A DNA stretch of 64,000 nucleotides from Ancylostoma caninum (lineage: Eukaryota; Nematoda; Chromadorea; Rhabditida; Ancylostomatidae), in NCBI GenBank assembly GCA_037903475.1, contig JBAJFG010000136.1:1054501-1118500 (forward strand), in the 5' to 3' direction. Of this stretch, positions 12,480 through 24,128 are shown in pieces. The notes under the pieces were generated by a model. That model did no database searches, was not told the origin of the DNA, and saw only the letters and a program-made list of their open reading frames with translations. How positions within the stretch are numbered: the stretch's first letter is position 1; every line of letters begins with the position of its first letter. The position numbers and the translations under genes are program-made.

Positions 12480-13135
12480 TCGGGTCCTGGTAAAAATAGC
12501 GAAAAATCAATAAAATCGATAAATCGATAGTGCTTCACAAAACGGTTGTCATATTCGTGTTCAGCGTATTGACATACACCAGTAACCATGTCTTCAACGC
12601 GCCCGGGACAAAATTAGCGAAGAATCAATAAAATCGATAAATCGGTGGTGCCGTACGAAACGGTTGTCATATTCTTGTTCAGCGTATTGACATATCCCAG
12701 CAGACATCTCTTCGCCGCGCCCGGGGCAAAATTAGCGAAAAATCAGTAGAATCGATAAATCAATAGTGCTGTACAGAACGGTTGTCATATTCGTGTTCAG
12801 CGTATTGACATACACCAGTAACCATGTCTTCAACGCGCCCGGGACAAAATTAGCGAAGAATCAATAAAATCGATAAATCGATGGTGCCGTACGAAACGGT
12901 TGTCATATTCTTGTTCAGCGTATTGACATATCCCAGCAGACATCTCTTCGCCGCGCCCGGGGCAAAATTAGCGAAAAATCAGTAGAATCGATAAATCAAT
13001 AGTGCTGTACAGAACGGTTGTCATATTCGTGTTCAGCGTACTGACATACCCCAGTAGACATGTCTTCGCCACGCCTGGGGCAAAAATAGCGAAAAATCAA
13101 TAAAATCGATACAATCGACAAACTAATCGATAATC
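12480..13135 (+). repeat. tandem array C, copy 1 (118-bp unit)
   Basis: TCAGCGTATTGACATA recurs at 12561, 12679, 12797, 12915 and 13033, exactly 118 bp apart. Each unit carries AAATCGATAAATCGATAG-like palindromic AT and a GCGCCCGGGGCAAAATTAGC segment. Alternate units share private variants (ACACCAGTAACCATG versus TATCCCAGCAGACATC), giving a 236-bp two-unit period. GTGTACCCGGCTTTGCTCGG directly precedes the array at about 12466. Confidence 0.92.
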
Positions 13136-13366
13136 CCAGGTGCAATGTAGCCTAAAACCTACGCCGGCCCTTAGGGGGGTGTCACCCTATAACAAGGAAG
13201 ATAAAGATCTAGGACGAAAAAAGCGGACAATGTGGAAATTTAGGCCAGGGACCCCTTTTTTAAAGTACTCATCACAACACTGCGTATCGACAATGCGCTA
13301 AGAGTCGACGCGCAATAACGGAAGTGTTTTCGGGGATTAGCGACCAAATCTTTTAATATAGTAGGA

Positions 13367-15184
13367 TTACAAAGAGAGCATGGCACCTGTATGATATACT
13401 TGAAACAATGATGAAGACGAGCAAAATCACGATGGCACGTTTACACGGCAGCTGCGACAAAAAAGGTCAAACAAAATAGGTAAAATTTCGTAAATGACGT
13501 GACGTCAATTTTGGCGCAAGTGTTTTGAACCCACGCATATTGCTCATGAAACACTCGAACGCTGGGGAAGTACGCCGAAGACAGCGATCCCCCCTTCTTC
13601 ATAATTTTCCGGGATTTTCCGTTTTCCGCGCCAAAAACCGTAAAACGGAGGGCCAAAAATGGCCGGAAAACGGAAAGCGTAAAACGGAACACCCCTGATT
13701 ATGACCTGCTCACCCAAAGCACTGATGATTGCCACAACCAAGTTCTCCTGTTTTTATATGAGTTCTATGCTAATACAGAATGAGAAAATTCGAAATTTAG
13801 TATCGTGACCATTGCTACCATTTGCACTATTATAACTAAAACAATTTCTCCGATGAGAAATGCTTTGGTGCTTTATTTGAGGAAATAATTCATTACATCA
13901 AAATTTGTTTATGGCAGGCAGACTACGAAAGCAAGGAACTGCTAAGCGTTAGTTCAACCAGAGGTGCATAGAGCATGAGAATTTTCCAAATATCGACGGT
14001 CAATGGACCGAGATCTAAGGCAGACCGATTCAACTGCTATAGCGCAAATGTGACAATTGCCCAGCTCTTCGACCAATGCCTAGGCAGAGATAAGATTTGA
14101 AATACCGTAAGAGGAAAATAGGAACGGAAGCATGACAGGAATTGTAAGAGAATGAAGATGTTGGGGGCTTTCGTAACAAGCCGATAGAGTTCTGCAGTTG
14201 GGCCGTCGCCGTCATGCTGGGTGTATGCAAATTCTGTCGGCGACCACTTTCACATGCAAACACAGCTAATCAAGCGAGCACAAATGTTAGCACTCCACAT
14301 TGCTACCACACATGGGGACTGAGTGTCCTCTCGCTGAGGTCTATCATATCTCAAGGATATTCGGTTTCGTGGATGGGTTCTAGAGCAAACGCTATTTCAA
14401 ATATCAGTAGATCTTATTCCCCTGCGTGGATGTGAATTGTAAAATGAGTACTTTACAACAAAATGGAAGTAAAGGACTTTATAGAAGTTTTTATTTATTT
14501 ATTCATTTATTTATTTATTCATTTATTTATTAAATGCACTTTAGGTGCTCACGTGTTTGGACAACCAAAAATTGGAAACTGAACAGTTGCAGAATTATCT
14601 AAACCAACAACAAATCAACCAACAATAAGAAGCTTATGCATTAAAAAAAAGTTCATTTTGCCCACTTTTGTCTGAGGCATTTCGTTTCATTTTCGTGCAT
14701 CACCATCACAAGTTGTCTACTGTACTGTACAGGATGTTTTTCCCACACTTATCAATACGAAGAAAAAGAAAGAGCATTCGTGATGACTGAGAAATACGCG
14801 GCAATATCGAATATTGGCTGAGAGTGGAGCTAAACCACATTTCGCAACTTTAGATTGTGACAGGTACAAGTGTCGGACGCAAACATAAGCGGGGGTGGGG
14901 CGTGGGAAAAGCTGTGGGGAACTGGACGATATAATAAAAAATTGTAATTTATATTCAGTATTAAATGTTCAAGAAATGATTAAAAAACAAACAATTAAAA
15001 ATGAATTTAGACGAGATTTATATTTATTTTGTAATCATATGGCATTCTCGGATTCGCTCGGGAGTTTCACTTCAGCCAGTTTTTCACACTGACGCAAGTA
15101 CTTTGTGAAAATAACACATTCATTCGAAACGCTCAACAATCCAGTAACCACAATGTCAAATAATCTCGGTATTCTTTTTTTTTC
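13367..15184. other. interval without a recognised gene
   Basis: Around 13600-13700 AAAACGGA-type words are repeated, and the reverse strand reads CAGGGGTGTTCCGTTTTACG. This could be the end of a small hAT-like element, but I cannot find its partner. The rest, apart from the TTTA tract at 14489-14534, shows only short unsupported frames. Confidence 0.35.
14489..14534. repeat. (TTTA)n tract
   Basis: An imperfect TTTA/TTCA tetranucleotide run of about 45 bp. Similar tracts at 47045-47081 and 58012-58030 are the tails of minus-strand non-LTR retrotransposon ends. This one could be a third tail, but its flank (AAATGCACTTTAGGTGCTC) does not match the other two. Confidence 0.7.
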
Positions 15185-17310
15185 ACCTGCACGAGAGCGA
15201 AGAAGTTGATAAAGCGAGTGAATTTATAATTTTTTGCAAAAAGGTTGTCATATTTGTGCTGAGCGCTTTGGAGAACTACAGTAGCGAGCAAAAAGATTGC
15301 AACTTTTGGTTTTTCGTCTATAACTTCTTCCAAAGCAAAGCATTGGAGTTCAAATTCTTATGGGAGTTGTAGATACTCATGGGAGATAGAAGCAAAGAAT
15401 AACCCCTTTACTCCATTGACTTCACGTTTTTTAAGAAAAATTTTCTCACAGCGGCCTAAATCTGTAAATTGGCACCATCCGCGATGTTTCATAAAATGAC
15501 GTCTATCGTTAGGATCTGACCACGAGTTAGTTCCTTGCAGCAGAGCCAACCCGCATGTGCTTGAAAATGTGCATGCGCTGGCCACTGGTTGACATCTACA
15601 AAGACTATGTGAGATTAGTTCAGCAGTGATCCTCTTTGGGTATTTCTGTCACCTTGGCTCCACCTATCGACTCTATTTAAAAGGGAGGAATGACCCTGAT
15701 GGTTCGATAAGTTTGGCAACAAATGTTCGGCTTCAACGCAGCTCATTGCTCCCTCGCAGTTCCGAAATATTCGGGCTTGTTGCCGTGCAGCCAATCGTGC
15801 ACATCATGGAAAATAAGTTTTGGAATTTTTTCTTTCTCGAAGAAACAGATACCTTAAGGATCCCATCACTTACAAAGATTCTCAAAGATTCTCCAGGGTT
15901 CCTAGAATATTGGAGGGTGCGTGGCGACTCATGCCGGTTTGAATTTGATGAGGTACATCTTGCTAAAATGCAATGAACTCTAGGAAACATCACCGAAGCG
16001 GGATACTGTGACCTGGCACTATAAAAACTGGCTAATTCAGTTTGAATTAGATGAAACAAACTAAACGAGACATTTTTGAATCAAAAGGCTCTAGGCGAAG
16101 CGGGAAAACTCGTAGGTGGAGCAAGGGGCCACACATGCTCGTGCTAGTGAGCAGCACTCTTCACTTCGAGTAGTCCTGTTTCGATAAATCTAAGGCGGCA
16201 TGAGTCGCCACGCGCACTGCAATATTCTAGGGACCCTGGAGAATCTTTATGGGATCGTTAAGATATCTTTTTCTTCGAGACAGAAAAAATTCAAAACTTA
16301 TTTTAAATCATGTGCACGATTGGCTGCACGGCAACAAGCCCGAATATTTCGGAACTGCGAGGGAGCAATAAGCTGCGTTGAAACCGAACATTTGTTGTCA
16401 AACTTATAGAACCATCAGGGACATTCCTCCCTTTTAAATAGAGCCGATAGGTGGAGCCAAGGTGACAGAAACACCCATAGAGGATCACTGCTGAACTAAT
16501 CTCACATAGTCTTTGTAGATGTCGACCAGTGGTCAGCGCATGCAGTTTTCAAGCACATACAGGTTGGCTTTGCTGCAAGGAACCAGTTCCTGGTCAGATC
16601 CTAACGATAGACGCCATTTTATGAGACATTGCGGATGGTGCCAATTTACAGATTTAGGCCGTTGTGAGAAACATTTTTCTTAAAAAACGTGAACTCAATG
16701 GAGTAAAGGGATTATTTTATGGTTCTATCTCCCATGAGTATCTACAGCTTCCATAAAAATTTGAACCCCCACGCTTTACTTTGGAAGAAGTTATAGACGA
16801 AAAACCAAAAGTTGCAATCGTTTTGCTCGCTACTGTACAGTAGACATGCTCTCACCTGTTCCCGATGGGAAGTAGAAAAATCGATGAAATCTATTAATTA
16901 GCCGAAAACATGGCGCAAAATGGTTGTCCTGTTCTTGTTCAGTGTATTGAGGGGCCCGGTATAGTTGCCCTCATCGATCCCTGAGCAAAGTGGAAAAGTC
17001 AATAAAATCTATAAATGGATAATTTGGCGCGAAGTGGTCCTCATGTTCGTGTTCAACGTTTTGAGGAACCCCAGTAGACATGTTCTCGCCAGTCTCTGCG
17101 CAAAGATAGCGGAAAATTGATCAAATTAATATAATCCATAAATCATTAGATAACTTCTGGCAAAGACTAGCCTAAAATTTCCGCTGGCCCACGGCGAGTA
17201 TTAGTTCAAAGTTTGGGCTCAATCGGTTAAGTCTCCGCAATTTCTATGAGGAACATGCACCCACAAATACACAAAGACATTCCATTTTATATGTACAGAA
17301 GTTATTCCGG
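15185..17310. repeat. diverged array-C-like repeat interrupted by a Tc1-like element
   Basis: Before 15277 the sequence (GTTGATAAAGCG, GGTTGTCATATTTGTGCTG) aligns with the 118-bp unit of array C. After 16838 it resumes with CAGTAGACATGCTCTCACC and continues through two more degenerate units to about 17170. Next comes a tail AGCCTAAAATTTCCGCTGGC resembling the right end of the Helitron-like element (AGCCTAAAACCTACGCCGGC at ~13150). It looks like an older relative of that element's right part. Confidence 0.65.
15279..16835. mobile_element. Tc1-like non-autonomous foldback element
   Basis: The element is 1,557 bp, bounded by TA at 15277-15278 and 16836-16837. Its termini are CAGTAGCGAGCAAAAAGATT and the reverse complement, close in style to Tc1 (CAGTGCTGGCCAAAAAG). 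The inverted arms are very long (about 15279-15938 and 16197-16835), with a spacer of roughly 260 bp. The arms differ by scattered substitutions and small indels. No transposase is encoded. A short frame in both arms (15626-15976 plus; 16303-16488 minus) keeps the same reading (CHLGSTYRLYLKGRN), but this follows from arm similarity. The element would need a transposase in trans. Confidence 0.88.
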
Positions 17311-18473
17311 AAATTCGGCCACCCAATCTTGGGGAGGAGGCCCCTCCGTCGCTCCCCCTGTGTCTGCCACTAACAGGTAGTGAAGTTTCTGCACCAAGAT
17401 GCCTATTTGACCCATTTTCGTAGGTCCCTTCGTAAACCGTACTCCGTACTCCTCGAGAAAAACAGCGCTGTTGGTCGTTGTGGGAATAGCAACACTGATC
17501 TTGGCACTTATCAATTCTGGGCTGCTCATCGCCACATCGTCATTGGTGCTACGGCAGCTCTCATTAGGTTACGATCGATGCGTACCAGAACCAGTACTGA
17601 AGAGCTCCGCAGCAAACCTACAGAGTATACACTATAGAGTTGGTATACAAATTTCTCCCTTTAAAAATTCGAATATCGAACCTTGACAATTTTCGAATTG
17701 TTCGGATATTCGAAAATGGAATTTTGGAACTTTTTGAATTATTTGAACACCCAAATGACCGGATATTTCAATTTTTCAAACAATCTAGTAGTTAAGCTTT
17801 TCAAATTATTTGAATAAATGAATGCCATTGCTTCAGAAGTGTTTCTGCGATGCATCCACTGGCATTAGTCAAAAGTCTTGTCATGTGCGAAGGTTAAAAC
17901 AGAATTGTCATGAGCGTTTTCGAACTAACACTTCTTGTGGTGTACGTTAAAGGTAGCACTCACGCTGAAAAAAGTTTTCTCGCATTTGTGGTTATTTTAC
18001 GCATTTGCGGTTTTTTTGCGCCCACCACGGTCAACACCGCCCCATTCTCTCTGATCGTGTGCGGCTTTCTTTCTTAGCTAATACAGGGTCGATCAGGATT
18101 TTCCTATAGCGGTGATCCTTGGTATACTTCGGTGGCCACACCAATCTCATGCAATAGATCTCGTCCGCATGGGCATTTATTGGCAATATATCAGGTTGTA
18201 GCGAAAATAATTGCCGTTTCAGGGTATGCTTAACTAAAATTATTTCTTCTGTCCAATTTGAGCAATTTAAGCCAAGTTTATAAAGCATTCTTGTAGAGGT
18301 TTTCCTCCTCTTTCAAGTGCTGCTGGAACATTCTGGCTAGCTCTTTCCTGAGGATTTTTATGAAGTCACCAACAAATTGTGAGCCGAAGCGATTTTCGGG
18401 TGATTATGGTTGATGACTTCAAACTCGATCACTCTTCGTCAGAGGTATGCGGTAATCGTGCGTTTGTTTTCAC
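17311..18473. other. interval without a recognised gene
   Basis: 17640-17800 is rich in TTCGAAT/ATTCGAA words and A+T. Open frames are short. Nothing is recognisable as a gene, RNA or transposon end. Confidence 0.4.
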
Positions 18474-19381
18474 TTGGAATCGCCTTCCAAACGGACACTG
18501 AACTTGGGGTTCGCAACGTTCTCTTCTTACGATTTTAAATTTCAATGCAACTATGGTCGTGGTCTTGGGATGTCGCTAGACGACCAGGATTTCAGGACAG
18601 CCGTGGAACCTAAAAAGGATCTTACCATCTGGATGATGAGAGCAGGGGTGGAAGCTCACTATACTACAGTTTCAATATATCTGACTTCAATAAACAGGGT
18701 AAGAAAAGTGAACAACACACGATCTGACTGAGTACCAGCGTCTTACCTGGTGTGACACTTTTCTAACTCAATTTTTCCGCCCCAAAACGGCTGATTTCTA
18801 GAACATTTCTACTGTGCATCAAGCTCAGTTTCTGTACAATAACAAGAAATGCGAATAGGTATGGGTGGAACCGATTTCCCACTTCTAAAATTCCTCAAGC
18901 CAGATCTTCTCTCCAGGGCGGTTGTGTCCGGAGTTTGGTGGTGCTGTAAGGGTGTGATTGACTGCACACTTCCACAGTCTAGTCAATCGTTGGAAGCAGA
19001 GTCCTGGCATTGTAATTTCAAGTTGAGAACCGCAAATCTGCTATAGATGTGGTCGGCAGTGGTGAACAAAAGCTGGTTTTCCACTACTCCGGGGTAGCGA
19101 TATACCACACATTCAAAAACTCACCAGGCAAAAAAAAAACTGATGCAGTGAAGCATCGAGGTTCTCACTCAATGCCCTTATTCTTCAGACCATTATCCTA
19201 CTGTATTTCATTTTTCCGTGCTCCAGGTAGAATTCTGCGACAGCAGCAGATTGCTGATCTAGAGCATGCTGAAATCGCCTTCCAAAAGTTTGCCGATTCT
19301 TGTGATCTCATTTTACGCCGTAGAGGAGTGAAATCCTCTCTAAATTGTCATGGAGGATCTACCAAATTGAACGATTGCTAA
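18474..19381 (+). CDS. candidate exons of an unrecognised gene (3' exon 19227-19381)
   Basis: The best piece is 19227-19381. After a pyrimidine-rich acceptor (TTTTTCCGTGCTCCAG) a frame reads RILRQQQIADLEHAEIAFQK, then FADSCDLILRRRGVKSSLNC, and ends at TAA 19379-19381. This is a helical, charged composition typical of real protein. It begins with two bases of a split codon. Upstream, 18596-18702 (acceptor GATTTCAG, donor AGG|GTAAGA; reading EPKKDLTIWMMRAGVEAHYT) could be another exon, and 18917-19046 a third. I could not join the pieces in phase with confidence. Function is unknown. The piggyBac-like MITE starts 217 bp downstream. Confidence 0.3.
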
Positions 19382-19598
19382 ACTGATGAAAAAGGTGGTT
19401 TTTGAGCCGAGTTACAACACTTTGAATGACGGGTCCATTTCGGCAATTAATTTCGCAACAACCTAATACAACATAGTGTTTCTCGCAAACCTTGTTTCTT
19501 TGGATGGTCTTTTCTCTACTAGGGGCACAAGAGTAGCCTCCAGAGAAGAATTTCATGGAAAAATCAACGACGTTTTTTTCCGTGAGTGCTGTCTTTAA
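19382..19598. other. short interval ending in a TTAA target
   Basis: No gene seen. The last 30 bp (GTGAGTGCTGTCTTTAA) resemble the end of the 402-bp MITE that flanks the second piggyBac-like copy at 62311. Confidence 0.4.
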
Positions 19599-20246
19599 CC
19601 CATTGACGACCGCGCGGCTCACCGGTGAGCCGCGCTTTTTTGGTCGCGTGGGACCGCGCGGCTCACCGGTGAGCCGCGCCCTTATTATCAACTAATGACC
19701 CTTACTTTCGATATATTTTGCAGTATTTCCATATGAATCGAGTACAACACTTCCAAACAATGCTGATATAACCGCGGTTCGAGAAAGATATCCATTTTTG
19801 TAGTGCCAAATACCTTGAAAAGGATGGGATTTTAAAATCGAGCAAGTTCACATTACATTTCTTGTGTAGTGGTTGGGAGTAATCTGCATAAGAGCCATAT
19901 TTTCTTCACAAAAACACATTCGCTGCATCTTGCACTTCCTTACTTGTCAGGCTAGTGCAATACAAACCTATATACTCTCGGGAAACGTCTTCATAATACT
20001 CAAAATACCTTTAACAAAATTGTTTTGACCTTAAATGAACTGAGAAGCGTTGAGATTCTCCGATTTTCTAGTCCGACGACACTGACAAGTTTCCAGAACA
20101 TGATTTCAGATTACTTCCACAAAACTTCGTGTTTTATTCTAATTTATCTTATCATAACAGCGTGAAACTATGCAGGCGCTGCGCTCCTACAATGAGCGTT
20201 GGTCCCACGCGCCAGACACGCGAAAATGCGTGCGGTCGTCAATGGG
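19599..20246 (+). mobile_element. piggyBac-like MITE, copy 1
   Basis: 648 bp flanked on both sides by TTAA (19595-19598 and 20247-20250), with termini CCCATTGACGACCGC and GCGGTCGTCAATGGG. TTAA targets with ends beginning CCC are the hallmark of the piggyBac superfamily. No transposase is encoded. Near the left end a perfect 24-bp palindrome (half-site GCGCGGCTCACC) occurs twice, separated by TTTTTTGGTCGCGTGGGACC. The right end contains a GCGTTGGTCCCACGCGCC block. A second copy in inverted orientation lies at 62315-62936. Confidence 0.88.
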
Positions 20247-20250
20247 TTAA

Positions 20251-20520
20251 GGGCGAAGTCCCATCTCATTTCCGTGCAGGGTCAAGCAAGCATGACGATA
20301 GGGGAAAGCGACCCTCAATAAGACCTCCGCCTATTCCCTCGTCCAAATCTCACCTTTTCACGACCCCCTCCCCCCCCCCCCTTCTGCTTCCGCATCTTTT
20401 CTCCGTACACTGAACAGTTTCAACGAAGAAGACACACAAGAAACACATTAAAAGCCCCAAATTAGAAATAAAACAACCTTTAAGTCGATATGCATTCTTT
20501 CTTATCCAATCGTACCAGAC
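20251..20520. other. flank between MITE and foldback element
   Basis: Contains a C13-type homopolymer run near 20369 in a C/T-rich stretch. No gene seen. Confidence 0.4.
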
Positions 20521-22843
20521 TGCCAGCAGGAACGATCACGTCATTACGTATCAAAACAGGATTGATTGGCAGCGCATGCGAGAAATCGGTTTCGGCGTTG
20601 GCATTTGCGCGCCCACGGGTTCGATTTCCGGCGCTTTCCAGAAATTTTTGCACTGGTTGAAACCGCTTCAGAATTTATTGTGGAGTAGAGAGGATGGAAA
20701 GATCTGAAAATAAAATGAGGGGAGTGAAATCGATCGATTACATGTGCGAGAATTCGCCTGCAGTTTGTGGAAAACAGGGGTGAATTAGACCTCGTACTCG
20801 AAATCAGCAAATGCTCTTCAGTATGTAGAGAACGAATTTCAACTTTCTAGAGCTTCATATCTCTTTGGGAGCTCGATGGGAAACCGCTGCGAAATTTGGC
20901 GAATTTCCCTTCGATTTCCCATCTAAAATGCGGGATAACGAGCGAACTTCGTGTAGCAAGATTCTGTATTCGAGCGGGGAATTTCCTCATCCAAAACAGA
21001 AGAAAAGTTCTCGTGATGTCTGCAAATTGCTTCTCAGTGATTTCCCAAACAGAGTTACTACCTTCTTCACTACCTTCATGTAATAGAGCTACAAGCATTG
21101 ATTCTTCATCCCCATTATCTCATTGCTCCTGCTTCCGTGAGTTGGATGGGGAGTTTCATCTCGGAGACCAGAAAATTCGAAAAATTTCCCACCAAGCTCC
21201 CAAAAACATATTAGGTTGTCCCATAAATAATGGCCGTTTTGGAGGTGCGCATTCCAAGGTGCATAACTCAGCTCAAACTTGAGATTTTCCCTTACAATAA
21301 AAAGTATTATGATCAGCATTTCTTGCACATTTTAGCGCTACAGTGTAACTTGTGTAAGGAAAGGAGCCCAAATCACAGGGGTCAACGAAGCGCGAAAGGT
21401 CAATTTTCAATACACTTTGATTCGCATGAATTTTCTAGCCGAAAACTGGGTTCACCGCAAGCTCGAAAGGATACACTATTAGGCAAAGGTCTGCCCAACA
21501 CAATGTTAGAAGGAGAGATCCAACGCCCCACTCAGTGAAATTTTTCTTGGTAGCATGTGAACCTGTGTGGATTTGCCCGCCCCGCCAGTGGACATGCACT
21601 TCTTCGGCTCACCAGAACTGAGGCATTTCCAACCGAATCTCAAAGCCAAGCCTAAAATGGTAACAGGCTAGGCATTCGGTAAATCCTGCTAGTGCCCTGG
21701 TCTAGCTACTGTCGAACACCTCGAGCAACATTTCATCTATCAGAAAAAAATCACCTTTTTCTGAGATGTCGAGGTTTATTGAACTTATCCATATCTCCCT
21801 CAGCGAAACAAACAAAACAAAACTTCATTTTAACAAGCAATGCCTTCTCATCACTGAAAGTGACCCACTTTTCCGGAAAATTTCGCAACAGTATTTTTTA
21901 GAGGGATTAAATTAAATGGTGTCGCAAGTGAGGCACTGACCGGCAGCGCTTTTATTCAGAATCCACTTTGCCCATTTTTTGCCATATTTGGCTGCCAAGA
22001 AGGCAGAGCGACCAGTGATTTAGTTGCGCCCAACCTAGCTGCTAACATTTTTATGGATTGTTTCAAAATTCTCGTCCCGCCTCAAAAACTATGCTTTCGT
22101 ATATGAGAAGTTTCATGACCATAACCTGGTCAAAGTTGAAAATTCCTATCGTTCTGGAAGTGTTTCTCTAGTCACAGCTTCTGCGGGCTTACAACGCGAC
22201 TAGCTGGCCAAATGCAAAGCTAACACCAAATCTGGCTTTTGTCCCTTTAGTGCAAAAAAATAGTCTAAAAATCGAGAGAGCACAAAAACCATGTTTTGCC
22301 TCATCGTACAATTGCGTCTGCAGAAACCGTAAAAAGTGCAATTGAAGAAGAATTTTTAGAATGCAGGTAGAGCAGGTCTTTCTCTTCGTAATAATTCAAA
22401 GTTTGTCTATCTAGCTTCTAAAATAATGGATTTATAAACTTCCAAAAATGCATTACTAAGTTGCGGCCATTTTTTATGGGACAACCTAATATAAAGCTCT
22501 AGAAAATTGAAACTCTGGTAAAATATAGAGCTGATCGTCCTCATGGACACTTTGAAAAGCATTTGCTGATTTTGAGTCAGAGAACTTCAGCACGAGATCT
22601 GAGTCATCCTAATTTTCCGCGTTCTGACGGGCCCTGCAGGCAAATTCTCGCAATTGACCGATCTAGCTACCCACCCTTCATTTCTCAACACTTCCACCCT
22701 CTTTGCTCCACACCCGATTCTGAAGTGATTCCGTCCCGTGCAAAACTCTACTAAAGGCTCAGGGAATCGAATCTGTGGTATGCGGAAGCCGATTTCTCTC
22801 ATACCTGTTTTAACTCGTAATGACGTGATCGTTCTTGCTGGCA
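20521..22843. mobile_element. foldback element with a nested mariner
   Basis: The ends are TGCCAGCAGGAACGATCACG at 20521 and its imperfect complement (ending GATCGTTCTTGCTGGCA) at 22843. The arms run about 340 bp inward: 20521-20860 and 22500-22843. A second inverted pair lies inside (about 20866-20930 against 21135-21192, TTTGGGAGCTCGATGGG / CCACCAAGCTCCCAAA). No target duplication is obvious. Both arms hold a tRNA-like B-box word (GGGTTCGATTTCC at 20609; GATTCGATTCC on the minus strand near 22765). No coding capacity was recognised. Confidence 0.68.
21211..22489. mobile_element. mariner-like element, decayed
   Basis: 1,279 bp, the usual mariner length, flanked by TA (21209-21210 and 22490-22491). 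The termini are TTAGGTTGTCCCATAAATAA at the left and TTAGGTTGTCCCATAAAAAA on the minus strand at the right, continuing as TGGCCG in both. TTAGGTTG-type ends are typical of mariner elements. Frames inside are broken by many stops. A fragment near 21575-21660 (PPVDMHFFGSPELRHF) is the only patch suggestive of a transposase C-terminus, and it is too short to prove it. The element is inserted in the foldback element, so it is younger than that element. Confidence 0.85.
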
Positions 22844-24128
22844 AGGGCGGACCGTCATTTGTCATGATGCCATAGAGCTATAATGAATTTATATTTAATG
22901 GTCAAGCCACCCCTCTACTTACCCTACCCCCGCCTCTTCAATACAATCCCTCCTTCCCAGTACCCTCCCATGCGACCCCCTCATGAGAAATTCCCATCGG
23001 ACGCTTGACCCTGTTTCCGGGCCTGAACTATCAGCAAATCAGTGATCTTCTTGATTCGCTATGCCCGAAGTGTTTCAAAGCGGTCTTTCAACCCTTCTTA
23101 AAAGCAGCGTCCCACCTCAAGAGATCTCAAGGTGAAAAGAATCTCTAGGAGCTGGTGATCACAGCGGTATACGTGATTCCTTGGAAGACTGCTGAGGAAC
23201 CCCATTTCCGAGCCCCAATTTTTAAAGAGCCTTTGGGCGGGGCCAGGGGCGGAGATAAGAAACTTTCCGAATAATTCACTCCAGGAAGGGCACCTCTTGA
23301 GGAAATCTATATTCCTCGTGGGAGTTCCTCATTAACGAGCACTCCTGTCTTAATCGTGGGGTTTGCATCTTTCAATCTCATGTAAAAACGGTTCATAGAT
23401 TCCTTGAGTAGACCAGTCATCCATTGATTAAAGTGCCAGATCCTGTCACTGTAGGGGCTGCTCCAGATTGGCGATAGTGAGCTATGCACTAGTGCGGTAC
23501 GCAGAGAGGACTCCCCTCCCCCTCGGGAATGGATAGCCGAATTCTCAAAACCAATTTACAAAACAAATAAGAACCCTGTACTAGTTCATTCTTGAGTGCT
23601 TATTTCTAAGTTATTATATGGCATTTAATATTATAATTTTTAATTTCAAAATTTTGATTCTCCACTCGGATCCCCATAGTGGCGTAGACCCCAGCATTTC
23701 TCCCACGCCCTCCACCTGCTCACTTTCTGCGGCAACCACTACTGAGCACACAAATATAATTGTAGGTTCAAACCTGAGCAACAATTTCATTCTTTTTTTC
23801 TGTCTCTTATATTTCACATGTTAATAGTGCTTCATCAAGCTTCCTGTGCAAAGTTATCCGTAACCTAGTCAAAATCCACAAGTCCCATCTCCACCCTATC
23901 TTCCCGCCGTGTTCTAATCAAGAAATCAACCCCATTCCAATCCTACCCTTCGTAGAAGAAAAACTGATATCGTTCTAAGATATTTACACCTGCCAGTAAC
24001 ACCTATCAGTCCACTGTAAGTCCGAATCAATTACTCAAGTCTGATTGAAAATCGCCCTTAGTTCGAATTCTCACCGTGCCTCGTTGCGTATAGACGGTGC
24101 ATTAGAGGAATCCAATTGTTAAATGTGA
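22844..24128. other. interval without a recognised gene
   Basis: A C/T-rich stretch at 22900-22990 and A+T-rich sequence at 23600-23830. It includes one isolated MITE end at 23341-23405, listed separately. No exon is convincing. Confidence 0.4.
23341..23405. repeat. single end of the ATGCA-rich MITE family
   Basis: CTTAATCGTGGGGTTTGCAT followed by CTTTCAATCTCATG matches the terminal inverted repeat of the element at 44109-44596 (right end at ~44536-44596) and the partial copy at 43841-44108. No partner end is seen nearby, so this is a truncated copy. Confidence 0.65.

Larger units (their letters stand above)
7849..13366 (-). mobile_element. composite Helitron-like element, copy 1 (non-autonomous)
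   Basis: A 5.5-kb block whose parts recur in the same order and orientation at 24129-31669: a ~700-bp left segment, an 82-bp array, a ~230-bp spacer, a 66/80-bp array, a ~240-bp spacer and a 118-bp array with a short tail. Read on the minus strand it starts with TCCTACTATATTAAAAG at 13366, with an A outside. It ends in GGCCACTAG at 7849, with a T outside. Helitrons begin with TC, end in CTRR and insert between A and T, so the termini fit. A small stem TGGC/GCCA sits directly before the terminal CTAG, closer than the usual distance. No Rep/helicase gene is present. The Helitron label is inference; the two-copy composite structure is directly visible. Confidence 0.55.

Noticed and set aside
8570..13135. 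CRISPR-like array
   Set aside because: The units are contiguous head-to-tail with no unique spacers, are 66-118 bp long and lie in eukaryotic transposon sequence with no cas genes.
20600..20630. A functional tRNA gene
   Set aside because: Only a B-box-like word is present. The acceptor stem and A-box do not pair into a full cloverleaf, and the word sits in a transposon arm.
21211..22489. Intact mariner transposase gene
   Set aside because: Only short frames survive and no complete D,D34D arrangement can be read on either strand.
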